A stretch of DNA of 64,000 bases from JACVRW01 sp963820315 (GTDB lineage Bacteria > Actinomycetota > Thermoleophilia > Solirubrobacterales > Thermoleophilaceae). The notes below the pieces were generated by a model. That model ran no database searches, had not been told where the DNA came from, and worked only from the letters and a program-made list of their open reading frames with translations. The stretch's first letter is position 1, and every line of letters starts with the position of its first letter. Where the stretch lies: contig CAWFZK010000008.1 in assembly GCA_963820315.1 (NCBI GenBank), forward strand, positions 62,001-126,000. The letters run 5' to 3'. A program made the position numbers and the translations under genes. Shown here in pieces: positions 33,342 through 42,111 of the stretch.

Positions 33342-34973
33342 ATGGCTCACAAGGAACTGAAGTACGACGTGGAGGCGCGTCGCGCGCTCGAGGATGGCGT
33401 AGACGCCGTCGCGAACGCGGTCAAGGTCACGCTCGGCCCCAAGGGCCGCTACGTCGTGATCGACAAGAAGTTCGGCGCCCCTACCATCACCAACGACGGC
33501 GTTTCGATTGCTCGTGAGATCGAGCTCGAGGAGCCGTTCTCCAATCAGGGCGCCCAGCTCGTCCGCGAGGTGGCCACCGCCACCAACGACGTGGCGGGCG
33601 ACGGCACCACCACCGCCACCGTGCTGGCCCAGCGCATCGTGCGCGACGGCCTGAAGAACGTGGCCGCCGGTGCCAACCCGCTTGCTCTCAAGCGCGGCAT
33701 CGAGAAGTCCGTCGATCAGGTGGTCGACCAGATCAAGAAGGTGTCGACCGAGATCTCGGGCAAGGAGCAGATCGCCCGTGTGGCGGCCATCTCCGCGGCC
33801 GACGACGAGATCGGCGACGTGATCGCCGACGCGATCGACAAGGTCGGCAAGGACGGCGTGGTCAACGTCGAGGAGGGCCAGACCTTCGGAATGGACCTCG
33901 AGTTCACCGAGGGCATGCAGTTCGACAAGGGCTACATCTCGCCCTACATGGTCACCGACCAGGACCGCATGGAGGCGACCCTCGAGGATCCGTACATCCT
34001 CATCGCCAACCAGAAGATCGGCTCGGTCCGGGACATCCTGCCCGTGCTCGAGCAGGTCATCCAGTCGGGCAAGCCGATCCTGATCATCGCCGAGGACGTG
34101 GAGGGCGAGACGCTCGCCACGCTCGTGGTGAACAAGCTGCGCGGCACCTTCACCGGCGTCGCGGTCAAGGCTCCCGGGTTCGGCGACCGCCGCAAGCGCA
34201 TGCTCGAGGACATCGCGATCCTCAGCGGCGGCGAGGTGATCACGGAGGAGATGGGCCTCAAGCTCGAGAACACTCAGCTCTCGCAGCTCGGTCGCGCTCG
34301 CCGCGTCGTGGTCGCCAAGGACACGACCACCATCGTGGACGGCGCCGGTGACACCGACGCCATCAAGGGCCGCATCAACCAGATCAAGACCGAGATCGAG
34401 AACACCGACTCGGACTTCGATCGCGAGAAGCTCCAGGAGCGGCTCGCGAAGCTGGCCGGCGGCGTCGCGGTGGTCAAGGTCGGAGCGGCCACCGAGACCG
34501 AGATGAAGGAGAAGAAGCACCGCGTCGAGGACGCGCTGCAGGCCACCCGCGCCGCCCTCGAGGAGGGCATCGTGGCTGGCGGCGGCGTGGCGCTCCTGCG
34601 GGCGCAGGACGCGATCAAGCTCGACGCCTTCGAGGGCGACGAGCGCACCGGAGCGAGCATCATTCTCCGCTCCCTGGAGGAGCCGCTGCGTCAGATCGCG
34701 GACAACGCGGGGCTCGAGGGCTCCGTCGTGGTCAACGACGTGCGCCGCTCGAAGGGCAAGAACCAGGGCCTCAACGCCGACACCGGTGAGATCGTCGATC
34801 TCGTCGAAGCCGGCGTGATCGACCCCGCCATGGTCACGCGGTCCGCGCTGCAGAACGCGGCCTCGATCGCGAAGAACATCCTCACGACCGAGGCGATCGT
34901 CGCGGAGATGCCGGAGAAGGAGCCCGTCGGTATGCCGGGCGGCGGCATGGGCGGCATGGACGGAATGATGTAG
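33342..34973 (+). CDS. groL: Chaperonin GroEL
   Basis: 543 residues, full length. ATP-binding VTLGPKGRYV and DVAGDGTTTATVLAQ, the family signature AAVEEGI-type region (here ALEEGIVAGGGVALL) and a flexible C-terminal GGGMGGMDGMM tail that in GroEL lines the cavity. GAGGAAC-type Shine-Dalgarno (GGAGG) precedes it. It forms the double heptameric ring folding chamber. The operon ends at the terminator 29 nt downstream. Confidence 0.98.
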   Translation: MAHKELKYDVEARRALEDGVDAVANAVKVTLGPKGRYVVIDKKFGAPTITNDGVSIAREIELEEPFSNQGAQLVREVATATNDVAGDGTTTATVLAQRIVRDGLKNVAAGANPLALKRGIEKSVDQVVDQIKKVSTEISGKEQIARVAAISAADDEIGDVIADAIDKVGKDGVVNVEEGQTFGMDLEFTEGMQFDKGYISPYMVTDQDRMEATLEDPYILIANQKIGSVRDILPVLEQVIQSGKPILIIAEDVEGETLATLVVNKLRGTFTGVAVKAPGFGDRRKRMLEDIAILSGGEVITEEMGLKLENTQLSQLGRARRVVVAKDTTTIVDGAGDTDAIKGRINQIKTEIENTDSDFDREKLQERLAKLAGGVAVVKVGAATETEMKEKKHRVEDALQATRAALEEGIVAGGGVALLRAQDAIKLDAFEGDERTGASIILRSLEEPLRQIADNAGLEGSVVVNDVRRSKGKNQGLNADTGEIVDLVEAGVIDPAMVTRSALQNAASIAKNILTTEAIVAEMPEKEPVGMPGGGMGGMDGMM

Positions 34974-35001
34974 CCACGTCGCACTGCGACTGCCGTACTT
35001 G

Positions 35002-35032
35002 GAGGGCCCGGCAATTGCCGGGCCCTCTTTTT
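35002..35032 (+). terminator. Rho-independent terminator of groESL
   Basis: A perfect 13-bp palindrome (35002-35027, arms GAGGGCCCGGCAA and its complement) followed by five T. It begins 28 nt after the groEL stop. Confidence 0.92.
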
Positions 35033-35083
35033 CTTCGGTCCGCCCGTATTGCGCCGGGGCGCCGGCATATGGACACTCGCCCA

Positions 35084-35931
35084 ATGCACAGAGCGATCCT
35101 CGCCGTGGCCCTCGGGACCCTGGCGCTGCCCGCCCCGGCCGGCGCCGCCGTCTTCGCCGGGGACCTCGATGCCGCCTTCTCGGGCGATGGCTTCCTGAGC
35201 GGCTCGGTCTCCGCGGAGCAGAACGACTTCCCCGCCGCGGCCGTGCACGCACTGCCAGACGGCCGGATCCTCGTGGCCAACACCACGGACGTCCTCACCG
35301 GTGCTCCGACGAACCTCGACTTCGCCGTGCAGCGGCTGCTCCCCGACGGCTCGCGGGACCCGGGCTTCGGCGGTGGGGACGGCATCGTGACGACGCCGGT
35401 GGGCCCCACCACCTCCTCGGATGACCTGCTCGACATGGCCGTCCAGCCGGACGGGAAGATCGTCGTCGCCGGGCGCACGTCCCCGACCAGCGGCACGCGG
35501 TGGGGACGAGTTCGCCGTCGTGCGGCTCGAGGCGGACGGCGACCTCGACCCGGCCTTCGACGGCGAGAACGCCGACAGCGGCGACGGCATCGTGCGCTTC
35601 GAGGTCGGCAGCGGCAACTCGGTGGACCGCGTGTACGCGATCGCACTGCAGCCGGACGGCCGGATCGTGTTGGCCGGCAGCGCGATCGGTCGACCCCTCG
35701 GTCATGGGCACGGGCTTCGACTTCGCGGTGGCACGGCTGCTCGAGAACGGCAGCTTCGACGACTCGTTCAGCGGCGACGGCATGGACATCCAAACGCTCG
35801 GGGCCGGCACCGTGAGCGATGCCGTGCGGGCGGTCACGCTCGCGCCTGGGCCGACCCCGCAGGCGCCGGACATCTTCGTGGTGGGCCAGCGCAACCCGGG
35901 CATCGACGGCGCCGACTTCGGCGAGTCCTAG
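35084..35931 (+). pseudogene. Secreted Delta-60-repeat protein, two frameshifts
   Basis: The first frame gives a signal peptide (LAVALGTLALPAPAGAA) and repeats LDFAVQRLLPDGSRDPGF, MAVQPDGKIVVAGRTS. Near 35507 coding moves to a second frame: DEFAVVRLEADGDLDPAF, IALQPDGRIVLAGSAIG. Near 35690 it moves to a third: GFDFAVARLLENGSFDDSFS and the stop at 35929-35931. The alternation of AVxRLxxDGxxDxxF and xxQPDGKIVxAG is the Delta-60 repeat, a surface beta-propeller-like array. With about 280 residues it is short for the family. Its stop is interlocked with that of budA in CTAG 35928-35931. Confidence 0.8.
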
Positions 35932-36710
35932 CGGCCCCGTTCGACCCGCTCGATCGCAGCGTGCGTGGACGCGGCCACGCCGCGGTCGGCCAGGTCGACG
36001 CCCGGCGGCAGCTCGACGTGCAGGTCGTCGGATGGGTCGATGCGGACGCGCACGCCGGCGGCCCGCAGATCGAGCACGTGCCCGCCCCGCGAGCGGTCGG
36101 CGCTGATGAAGTGGAGGTGCCAGCCGGCGACCTCGATGCCCTCGGCGTACTCGGGGAAGCGGAAGCCGACCAGCGTGCCGTCCACTGGACCCAGCTCGAA
36201 CTCGTGCTGCTCGCGGACCACCTCGGCCAGCGGGCGGTAGGGAGGCGACTGGCGCGGCACGGAACGGGCTCTCACCCGCTCGAAGCTGCCGTCCACGCGC
36301 AGCGAGCATGAAGGCGTCGCGCCGGGCAATCGCTCATCGACGGCGGCGAGCAGCTCCTCCTGCGCGAGCGGACCCTGGAGATCGAGCTCGAGCGCGGGCG
36401 CGAAGCGCGTGACCACCGCGAAGGGCGTGCACTCGTCCGCGGACACCGGGTGGATCGCGCCGTCCACGTCGGCGCGCCAGAAGCGCCCGTCGAGCGCGAT
36501 CATCTCGCCGTCGAGGCCGTTCACCGTGCCCAGCCCGAGGTCACCTCGCTGCGCGAGCTCGGCGAAGCTGACGTCGCCCTTGTAGGCGCCCTCGAGCAGC
36601 GCGCCGATCGTGGAGGCCTGGAACAGGACGTGGTGCTCGCGCTCCGCATGCAGGTCCGCGTGGCGCATGCTCTGCACGTGCAGCGAGCGGATCCAGCGCT
36701 CGTCGATCAT
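35928..36710 (-). CDS. budA: Alpha-acetolactate decarboxylase
   Basis: 260 residues. It converts acetolactate to acetoin. Family marks are LFQASTIGALLEGAYKGDVS, GDLGLGTVNGLDGEMIALDG and the zinc ligands in GWHLHFISADRSRGGHVLDL (His about 198, 200 and 211). Start ATG 36710 overlaps the stop of the upstream NAD(P)-binding gene. It is the third gene of an operon with an O-methyltransferase. No acetolactate synthase or butanediol dehydrogenase gene is nearby, so its role may be to drain acetolactate overflow or to feed an unknown pathway. Confidence 0.93.
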   Translation of the reverse strand: MIDERWIRSLHVQSMRHADLHAEREHHVLFQASTIGALLEGAYKGDVSFAELAQRGDLGLGTVNGLDGEMIALDGRFWRADVDGAIHPVSADECTPFAVVTRFAPALELDLQGPLAQEELLAAVDERLPGATPSCSLRVDGSFERVRARSVPRQSPPYRPLAEVVREQHEFELGPVDGTLVGFRFPEYAEGIEVAGWHLHFISADRSRGGHVLDLRAAGVRVRIDPSDDLHVELPPGVDLADRGVAASTHAAIERVERGR

Positions 36711-37579
36711 GCGCCGCCGAGCACGCGCGCCATCGGCAGCGGATGGACCCCGAGCGCCTCGGCGCCCGCGCTGCCGCTCGGCGTCGTCATCGGCTCCTCC
36801 ATGAGCTCGGCCTCGTCCCAGGTCGCGAACACATGCGGTCCGCCCGCGAGCCGCAGCAGCCGCAGCGACGCGCGGACGAGCGGCAGCGGGACGTGCAGCA
36901 GCCGGCGCCGCCGGCCGATCGAGCGCAGCAAAACCCGCACGATGTCGTCGTAGGTGAGCGTCTGCGGCCCGGCGAGCTCGACGTCCTTGACGCCGGCGCC
37001 GTTCAGCGACGCCATCACGCAGTCCGCCACGTCCTCGGCCCAGATCGGCTGGAAGGGGGCCTCGCCCGAGCCGGACACCGGCACGGCGGGGAGGTAGGAG
37101 AGCCGCTCGAGCAGCGTGAGCCAGGGGTCGCCGGGCGTATAGACGATCGACGGGCTGAAGACCGTCGCCTCGAGCCGCGAGGCCCGGACGGCGTCGGCCG
37201 CCAGCGCCTTCGCGCGGAAGAAGCGCGTGCGCGAGTGGTGCTTCGCCTCCATCGCAGAGAAGAAGACGAAGCGCTTCGCTCCCGCCCGCTCGGCCGCTCG
37301 CACCAGCCGGAGCGTGGCCACGGCGTTCAGCTCCTCGATCGAGGCGCGTGGCTGGTCGCGGATCGCGGCAGCCAGGTGCACCACCGTGTGCACGCCGCGC
37401 AGAGCGTTGCGGAACGAGGCCGGGTCCGCGAGGTCGCCGAGCGCAATCTGGACCCGGACGCGCTGGTCGCCGAGCCGGCGCGGGTCGCGCACGAGGCAGC
37501 GCACGGGGCGCGGCTCGGCGGTCAGCCGGCGCAGCAGCGCGGAGCCGACGGTCCCCGTGGCCCCCGTGAGCAGGATCAT
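36707..37579 (-). CDS. NAD(P)-binding atypical short-chain dehydrogenase
   Basis: 290 residues from ATG 37579. Rossmann fold with LLTGATGTVGSALLRRL at the N-terminus, DLADPASFRNALRGVHTVVH, FVFFSAMEAKHHSRTRFFRA and QPIWAEDVADCV. This is the NmrA/NDUFA9-like atypical SDR group, often acting on isoprenoid or quinone-like substrates, or in complex I assembly; several members bind NAD(P) without catalysis. It is coupled by overlapping start/stop codons to genes on both sides. Confidence 0.87.
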   Translation of the reverse strand: MILLTGATGTVGSALLRRLTAEPRPVRCLVRDPRRLGDQRVRVQIALGDLADPASFRNALRGVHTVVHLAAAIRDQPRASIEELNAVATLRLVRAAERAGAKRFVFFSAMEAKHHSRTRFFRAKALAADAVRASRLEATVFSPSIVYTPGDPWLTLLERLSYLPAVPVSGSGEAPFQPIWAEDVADCVMASLNGAGVKDVELAGPQTLTYDDIVRVLLRSIGRRRRLLHVPLPLVRASLRLLRLAGGPHVFATWDEAELMEEPMTTPSGSAGAEALGVHPLPMARVLGGA

Positions 37580-38574
37580 CGCCGGCCGGTGAGCACGACC
37601 CGCCAGGGCGAGCGCTCGTTGCGGTGCACCTCGACGTCGCTGAAGCCGGCCTCCTCCATCCAGCCGCGGATCTCGGACGGCTTGAAGTTGCGGCTGTGGC
37701 TCCAGGCGTAGAAGAGAAGGCTCGAGATCGCGCCGTGCTCGGAAACGGGCTCGCCCGGCTCGGGCCGCGCCGAGTCGCCGATCACGAGGCAGCCGCCCGG
37801 CTCGAGCGCGTCGTAGGCCATGCGGCACAGCTCGCGGTCGCGCTCCTCGGGCAGGTGGTGGACCAGGTTGAAGACCGAGACCACGTCGAGCCCTTCGCCG
37901 AGACCGAGCTCGAACACGTCGCCCTCGCGGTACACGACACGCTCGGCGAAGCCCTGCTCCTCGACGATCCGGCGCCCCACCGCCGCACTCGGCGGCAGAT
38001 CGAGCACGGTCGCCTGAAGCTCGGGGTGGCGCCGGCACATCGCCATCGAGAAGCCGCCGTGCCCGCCCGCCACGTCCACGAGCCGGCGCGGCGCCGTAAC
38101 GGGGACGAGCGCGGCGTTCGCGTCCTGCTCCGCGCGCGAGATCTCGAACAGGCCGCGGATGTAGGCGTCCCAGCGCTCGGAGTCGTCGCGGCGCTCCTCG
38201 TGCATCGCATAGGGCCGGCCGGTCCGAACCGCCTCCGGGAGCAGGTCGAGCACCTGCCAGTGGAGGTCGCCCTGCTCGCCGACGAAGGTCGCGATCGAGT
38301 CCGGTGACGAGCGCACGAGCTGGCGCTCCGTCACGTCGGTGTTCGAGAAGCGGCCATCGTCCTGCTCCACGTAGCCGAGCGTCGCCAGCGCCGTCAGCAG
38401 CGTCTCGGCGCCGAGCGGGTCGAGCTCGAGGGCGGCGGCGAGCTCCTCCGCCGAGGCCGGCCGCTCGTGCAAGGACTCGAAGATGCCGAGCACCACGGCC
38501 GTCGTCACGGCGCGCGCCGCAACCAGGCCGGTGAACGTGTCGAGAAAGGGGTCGGGCTCGCGACGGTCCAGCAC
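37576..38574 (-). CDS. Family 2 O-methyltransferase with dimerisation domain
   Basis: 332 residues from GTG 38574. An N-terminal winged-helix dimerisation domain (about 15-95: LVAARAVTTAVVLGIFESLH, LLTALATLGYVEQDDGRF) precedes a SAM-binding Methyltransf_2 domain (RRLVDVAGGHGGFSMAMCRR, VLDLPPSAAVGRRIVEEQGF, VSVFNLVHHLPEERDRELCR). Relatives methylate polyketides, carotenoids and other secondary metabolites. TAGGCT lies 7 nt before GTG 38574; the open frame upward to 38649 overlaps the ferredoxin start and is not favoured. First gene of the operon ending in budA. Confidence 0.85.
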   Translation of the reverse strand: MLDRREPDPFLDTFTGLVAARAVTTAVVLGIFESLHERPASAEELAAALELDPLGAETLLTALATLGYVEQDDGRFSNTDVTERQLVRSSPDSIATFVGEQGDLHWQVLDLLPEAVRTGRPYAMHEERRDDSERWDAYIRGLFEISRAEQDANAALVPVTAPRRLVDVAGGHGGFSMAMCRRHPELQATVLDLPPSAAVGRRIVEEQGFAERVVYREGDVFELGLGEGLDVVSVFNLVHHLPEERDRELCRMAYDALEPGGCLVIGDSARPEPGEPVSEHGAISSLLFYAWSHSRNFKPSEIRGWMEEAGFSDVEVHRNERSPWRVVLTGRR

Positions 38575-38581
38575 GGGCCGC

Positions 38582-38587
38582 AGCCTA
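38582..38587 (-). promoter_or_regulatory. Putative leaderless -10 box of the methyltransferase-budA operon
   Basis: TAGGCT on the minus strand, 7 nt before the GTG at 38574. Confidence 0.4.
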
Positions 38588-38647
38588 GCCGCCGGTACAA
38601 TCGCGTCCTCGCGCCCAGGCGCAGTGTGTGGACACGAGAAGGAGACC

Positions 38648-38914
38648 ATGGCCTACGTCATCGCCGAACCCTGCATCGACACCAAGGACAACTCCTGTGT
38701 CGAGGTTTGTCCCGTCGACTGCATCCATCCGACGCCGGATGAGCCGGACTACGACCAGGTCACCCAGCTCTACATCGATCCGGAGGAGTGCATCGACTGC
38801 GACGCCTGCGTCGAGGCCTGCCCGGTAGACGCCTGCTTCGCCGAGGATCAGCTGCCCGACGAGTGGCAGAACTTCATCCAGATCAACGTGGACTACTACA
38901 AGAAGGGCGCGTAG
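38648..38914 (+). CDS. fdxA: Seven-iron (3Fe-4S/4Fe-4S) ferredoxin
   Basis: 88 residues. Two cluster motifs: C9-x7-C17-x3-C21-Pro with C25, and CIDCDACVEACP (C48, C51, C54, C58-Pro). The Cys pattern matches actinobacterial seven-iron ferredoxins, which donate electrons to cytochrome P450s and other enzymes. AAGGAGACC precedes the ATG. No obvious partner gene lies next to it. Confidence 0.93.
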   Translation: MAYVIAEPCIDTKDNSCVEVCPVDCIHPTPDEPDYDQVTQLYIDPEECIDCDACVEACPVDACFAEDQLPDEWQNFIQINVDYYKKGA

Positions 38915-38993
38915 ACCCGAACATCGCGCGTTTCCCTGACCCATCGCGGCAGGGGTTGACTTCTATGGGGTAAATGCGCGAGTGTGGCTCGAA

Positions 38994-39022
38994 GGCCCCC
39001 GGCGGGGCCCCCGACCGGGGGC
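38994..39022 (+). promoter_or_regulatory. Two mutually exclusive GC hairpins upstream of the collagen-like gene
   Basis: GGCCCC (38994-38999) can pair with GGGGCC (39004-39009). GCCCCC (39007-39012) can pair with GGGGGC (39017-39022). The two share bases 39007-39009 and so exclude each other. They could be a terminator for the ferredoxin gene or an attenuator for the next gene; no U-run is present. Confidence 0.3.
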
Positions 39023-39048
39023 GAGCAGTCAACTGAGGGAGGACGATC

Positions 39049-40056
39049 ATGAAGCGAGCGATTATCGCTTGCGTCGTCACCGCGCTCGTCGTCGGGGCTG
39101 GCACCGCCACCGCCGCCAAGCTCATCACGAGCAAGGACATCAAGGACGGCACGATCAAGAGTGCCGACATCAAGAACGGTGGTGTCCAGACCAAGGACAT
39201 CAAGAAGGGCACCATCAAGAAGGATCGGCTGGCGTCAAAGCTCCAGCAGAAGATCGATCAACCCGGGCCGGCGGGGCCGGCCGGAGCGGCCGGACCGGCG
39301 GGTCCGCAGGGGCCGGCGGGTGCGGCGGGGCCTGCGGGTGCCCCGGGCGCGCCTGGCCCGACGCTCTCCTCAGGGCAACTGGGGAGTCATGAACCGCAAC
39401 ACGATCGGGTCGCCGAGCGCGTTCCTGCGCTCTGGACCTTCCACACCGAGTTTCCGGTCCAGCTCGAACGGTCCCGCCCAAGCGCTCGCCGTTGATGAGC
39501 GAACCGGGAGCCGAACGTGTCTCGGTCGAGCCACCGAGAAGGCGGCGTACGGCAACGAGTTCGACTTCGTCGGCGACCTGTTCCAGAGACGTGACGCGAG
39601 CGTCGGATTCCACGTCTACACGACGCCCGAGAACATCACTGCCGGGGGGGCTCGCGCAACATGCCGTCGATCGCGTTCGAGGTCGATCCGAACCGTCGGC
39701 GCGGGATGCCTGACGGCGAACTTCTCGTCGCTGATCGTCTTCACCGCCGAGGCCGATTCTTCTTGCCGTCGACGTGGAGCCGACTACATCGACGCCACTG
39801 ACGACCGGCGCTGTGGGGCGGCACGGGTGCGGCGTTCGCCGGAACTCCGTGCGACATCAACGGCCGACGCGCTGCAGCTTCAGACGAGCTGCAGGCCTCA
39901 CCTCGACGGCGGCGACCCCGCCGATCATCGGGACGGTAGGCATCAGCAAGGGCGTCGCGGACAACTCGTTCCAAGGCGCCGTCGACGGCCTGCGCGTGCA
40001 ACGACACCGTCTACGACTTCGAGGAAACGGGCGTCTTCGAGACGCGCGCCCCGTAG
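39049..40056 (+). pseudogene. Secreted collagen-like protein, multiply frameshifted
   Basis: Starts intact: signal peptide, then KLITSKDIKDGTIKSADIKN and TKDIKKGTIKKDRLASKL repeats, then Gly-Pro-Ala collagen-like triplets (about 79-105). From about 39375 the sense passes between frames several times. Fragments are NWGVMNRNTIGSPSAFLRSG, KAAYGNEFDFVGDLF, ASVGFHVYTTPEN, NMPSIAFEVDPN, NFSSLIVFT, DYIDATDD, IIGTVGISKGVADNSFQGAV and DTVYDFEETGVFETRAP before TAG 40054-40056. Order and content look like one complete secreted protein. At least four indels are needed. It is either a true pseudogene or a stretch of poor sequence. Confidence 0.72.
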
Positions 40057-40102
40057 AACCAGAGCGTCGATACGAGGGGCCGCCGCCCGGCGGCGCCCTC
40101 GG

Positions 40103-41245
40103 CTACTTCGCCATCGGCAGCGCCGTCCCGGTGACCTCCGGGACGGGCGGCCCAGAGGCCGCCTGGAAGACGGCCAGCTGCTGCGGGGTCGCGGCGAGGA
40201 TGCCGCGCGCCGCGTGGTAGAGCGCCTGTGAGGCGGGCGCGTCCGGCTCGTCGAGCACGAGCGGGCGGCCCTCGTCGGCGCCCACGCGCAGCGACTCCTG
40301 CAGCGGGATCTTGCCTAGCAGCGGGACGTCGAGCTCGTCGGCGAGGAGCTGGCCGCCGCCTTCGCCGAAGATCGTGAAGCGCTCACCGTCCGGCGTCGTG
40401 AAGCCGGACATGTTCTCGATCACGCCGAGCAGCTCGAGGTCGAAGCGCTGCGCCGTGTCGGCCGCGCGCGCAGCCACCTTCTGGGCGGCCGGCTGCGGGG
40501 TCGTCACGACGACGAACCTGGCCTGCGGCAGCAGCTGCGCCAGCGTCATCGACACGTCGCCGGTGCCGGGCGGGAGGTCGATCAGCAGGTAGTCGAGCTC
40601 GCCCCAGTCGACGTCCTCGAGGAACTGGCGGATCGCCTTGTGGAGCATCGGCCCGCGCCACGTGATCGCCTGGTCGCGCTCGTTGAGAAAGTGCTCGATC
40701 GAGATCGCGCGCACGCCCGAGGGGCTGTCGAGCGGGATGATCTTGCGCTCCGCCGAGACCTTCGGGCGGCCGTGCACGCCGAGCATGCGCGGGATCGAGT
40801 AGCCCCAGACGTCGGCGTCGAGCGCGGCCGCGGCGTGGCCGTCGGCCTGGAGCGCGGCGGCAAGGTTCACGGTGACGGTCGACTTGCCGACGCCGCCCTT
40901 GCCGGAGCCGATGCAGATCACGTTCTTGACCATCGCGAGCGCGCCCTCGGGGAGCCCGCCGCCGCGGCCGAGCCGCTGCGAGAGCGACTGCTTCTCCTGG
41001 TCGGAGAGCACGTCGAAGCCGACGGTCACGTGGCCGACGCCGAGGCTCGAGACCTTCTCGACGACGGCCTTCTCGAAGTGGGCGCGGATCGGGCAGCCAG
41101 CTGTCGTGAGCGAGACGACCACGTCGACGCGGCCCTCCTCGGGCTGCTCGATCGAGCGCACCATGCCGAGCGTCACGATGTCCTTGCGGAGCTCGGGGTC
41201 GATGACCTCGCGCAGGACGTCCTGGATCTGTTCACGGGTTGGCAT
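40103..41245 (-). CDS. mrp: Mrp/NBP35-family iron-sulfur carrier ATPase
   Basis: 380 residues. An N-terminal MIP18/DUF59 domain (about 1-85: IQDVLREVIDPELRKDIVTL, TTAGCPIRAHFEKAV) precedes a P-loop ParA/MinD-type ATPase with GSGKGGVGKSTVTVNLA (about 113), DADVWGYSIPRMLG and DYLLIDLPPGTGDVSMTL. In many homologues the ENMSxFxCPxCG segment holds a CxxC for a bridging cluster; here it is ENMSGFTTPDGERF with no Cys. Start 41245 (or 41251, MRMPTREQ). Likely cluster delivery, although the missing CxxC tempers that. Confidence 0.9.
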   Translation of the reverse strand: MPTREQIQDVLREVIDPELRKDIVTLGMVRSIEQPEEGRVDVVVSLTTAGCPIRAHFEKAVVEKVSSLGVGHVTVGFDVLSDQEKQSLSQRLGRGGGLPEGALAMVKNVICIGSGKGGVGKSTVTVNLAAALQADGHAAAALDADVWGYSIPRMLGVHGRPKVSAERKIIPLDSPSGVRAISIEHFLNERDQAITWRGPMLHKAIRQFLEDVDWGELDYLLIDLPPGTGDVSMTLAQLLPQARFVVVTTPQPAAQKVAARAADTAQRFDLELLGVIENMSGFTTPDGERFTIFGEGGGQLLADELDVPLLGKIPLQESLRVGADEGRPLVLDEPDAPASQALYHAARGILAATPQQLAVFQAASGPPVPEVTGTALPMAK

Positions 41246-41292
41246 CCGCATCCATTGAAGCAGAGGGGCGTTCCCGCGCCACAACGACAAAC

Positions 41293-41316
41293 GGGGGCCC
41301 CTCGTAAGGGGCCCCC
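41293..41316 (-). terminator. Strong GC hairpin between the basic-protein gene and mrp
   Basis: GGGGGCCCCT (41293-41302) and AGGGGCCCCC (41307-41316) form a perfect 10-bp stem with loop CGTA. On the minus strand it is followed by GTTTGTCGTTG, a weak U-tract, so it probably ends the transcript of the basic protein gene before mrp. Confidence 0.6.
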
Positions 41317-41420
41317 GCTCGTTTACTGAGGGAGGAGAGATACTGCACCGCCGGCGGTATGTGGCCGGCAGCCTGTCCCCGGGCCCGCTCTCTCCGCGGC
41401 GGCCGGGGGGAAGCTGTGCG

Positions 41421-42032
41421 CTAGGCGATCGCGCCGACGCGCGAGGCGAGGCTCTCGGCCTGGTTCTGGACCTCGCGGCTCGTCGCCTTGACCTGGCGCT
41501 CGAACTCGCGGCGGGTCGAGCGGACCTGCTTCTCGGCCTCGCGGCGGTTCTGCTTGACGGTCTTGACGGCGGCCGAACGGCGCTGACGCAGCTCGCGCTC
41601 GAAGCGCGTGCGGGTCTTCTTGACCTCACGCACCGCGCGGTTGCGGGCGGTGTTGCCGCGGCGCTCGAACTTGCGGAGGTTCGTGGCCACGCGCTTGCCG
41701 ACCTTCTCGACCTCCTTCTCGGCGCTCTCGCGACTGGCGGTGAAGGGCTTGGTCGCCTCGACGACGGCGTCACGAGCCGTGAGGGCGGCGCCGAACTGGA
41801 TGAGCACCGCGCGCTCGGCCTGGGCCTGGACGGCCTGCAGGGCGTTGACCTGCGCCTTGGCGCGCGTCTCGGCGGTCTGCGCGGCGCTCTCCGCCGTGCG
41901 AGCCGCAGAACGCTGCGTGCTCTTGGCGGCGGTGCGGGTGGCCGACTGGCTGCGCTTCGCGGCGTTGCGACGACGGGTCGCAGCAGCCTTGCGAGCGGCG
42001 GCCTTGCGCTGGGTCTCGGTCTGGGTAGCCAT
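41421..42032 (-). CDS. Basic Ala/Lys/Arg-rich helical protein (histone- or HbhA-like)
   Basis: 203 residues from ATG 42032, preceded by AAGGAG. The N-terminal 60 residues are histone-tail-like (AAARKAAATRRRNAAKRSQS). The centre (about 75-130) is a helix with LQAVQAQAERAVLIQFGAAL and TARDAVVEATKPF, recalling phasin or heparin-binding-haemagglutinin helices. The rest is a charged coiled coil (VREVKKTRTRFERELRQRRS). Probably binds DNA or another polyanion; no family is certain. An AT-rich promoter region lies upstream, which suggests strong expression. Confidence 0.75.
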   Translation of the reverse strand: MATQTETQRKAAARKAAATRRRNAAKRSQSATRTAAKSTQRSAARTAESAAQTAETRAKAQVNALQAVQAQAERAVLIQFGAALTARDAVVEATKPFTASRESAEKEVEKVGKRVATNLRKFERRGNTARNRAVREVKKTRTRFERELRQRRSAAVKTVKQNRREAEKQVRSTRREFERQVKATSREVQNQAESLASRVGAIA

Positions 42033-42111
42033 TCTTGTCTGCGCTCCTTGTGAGGGGGGTTTCCCTGCCCGTCCCTCTGGACGTAAGCTTATTACATCTA
42101 AGTTCAGTAGA

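Noticed and set aside
33324..35252. A 642-codon open frame antisense to groEL
   Set aside because: A shadow of one of the most conserved genes known; composition is His/Asp/Leu-rich and meaningless.
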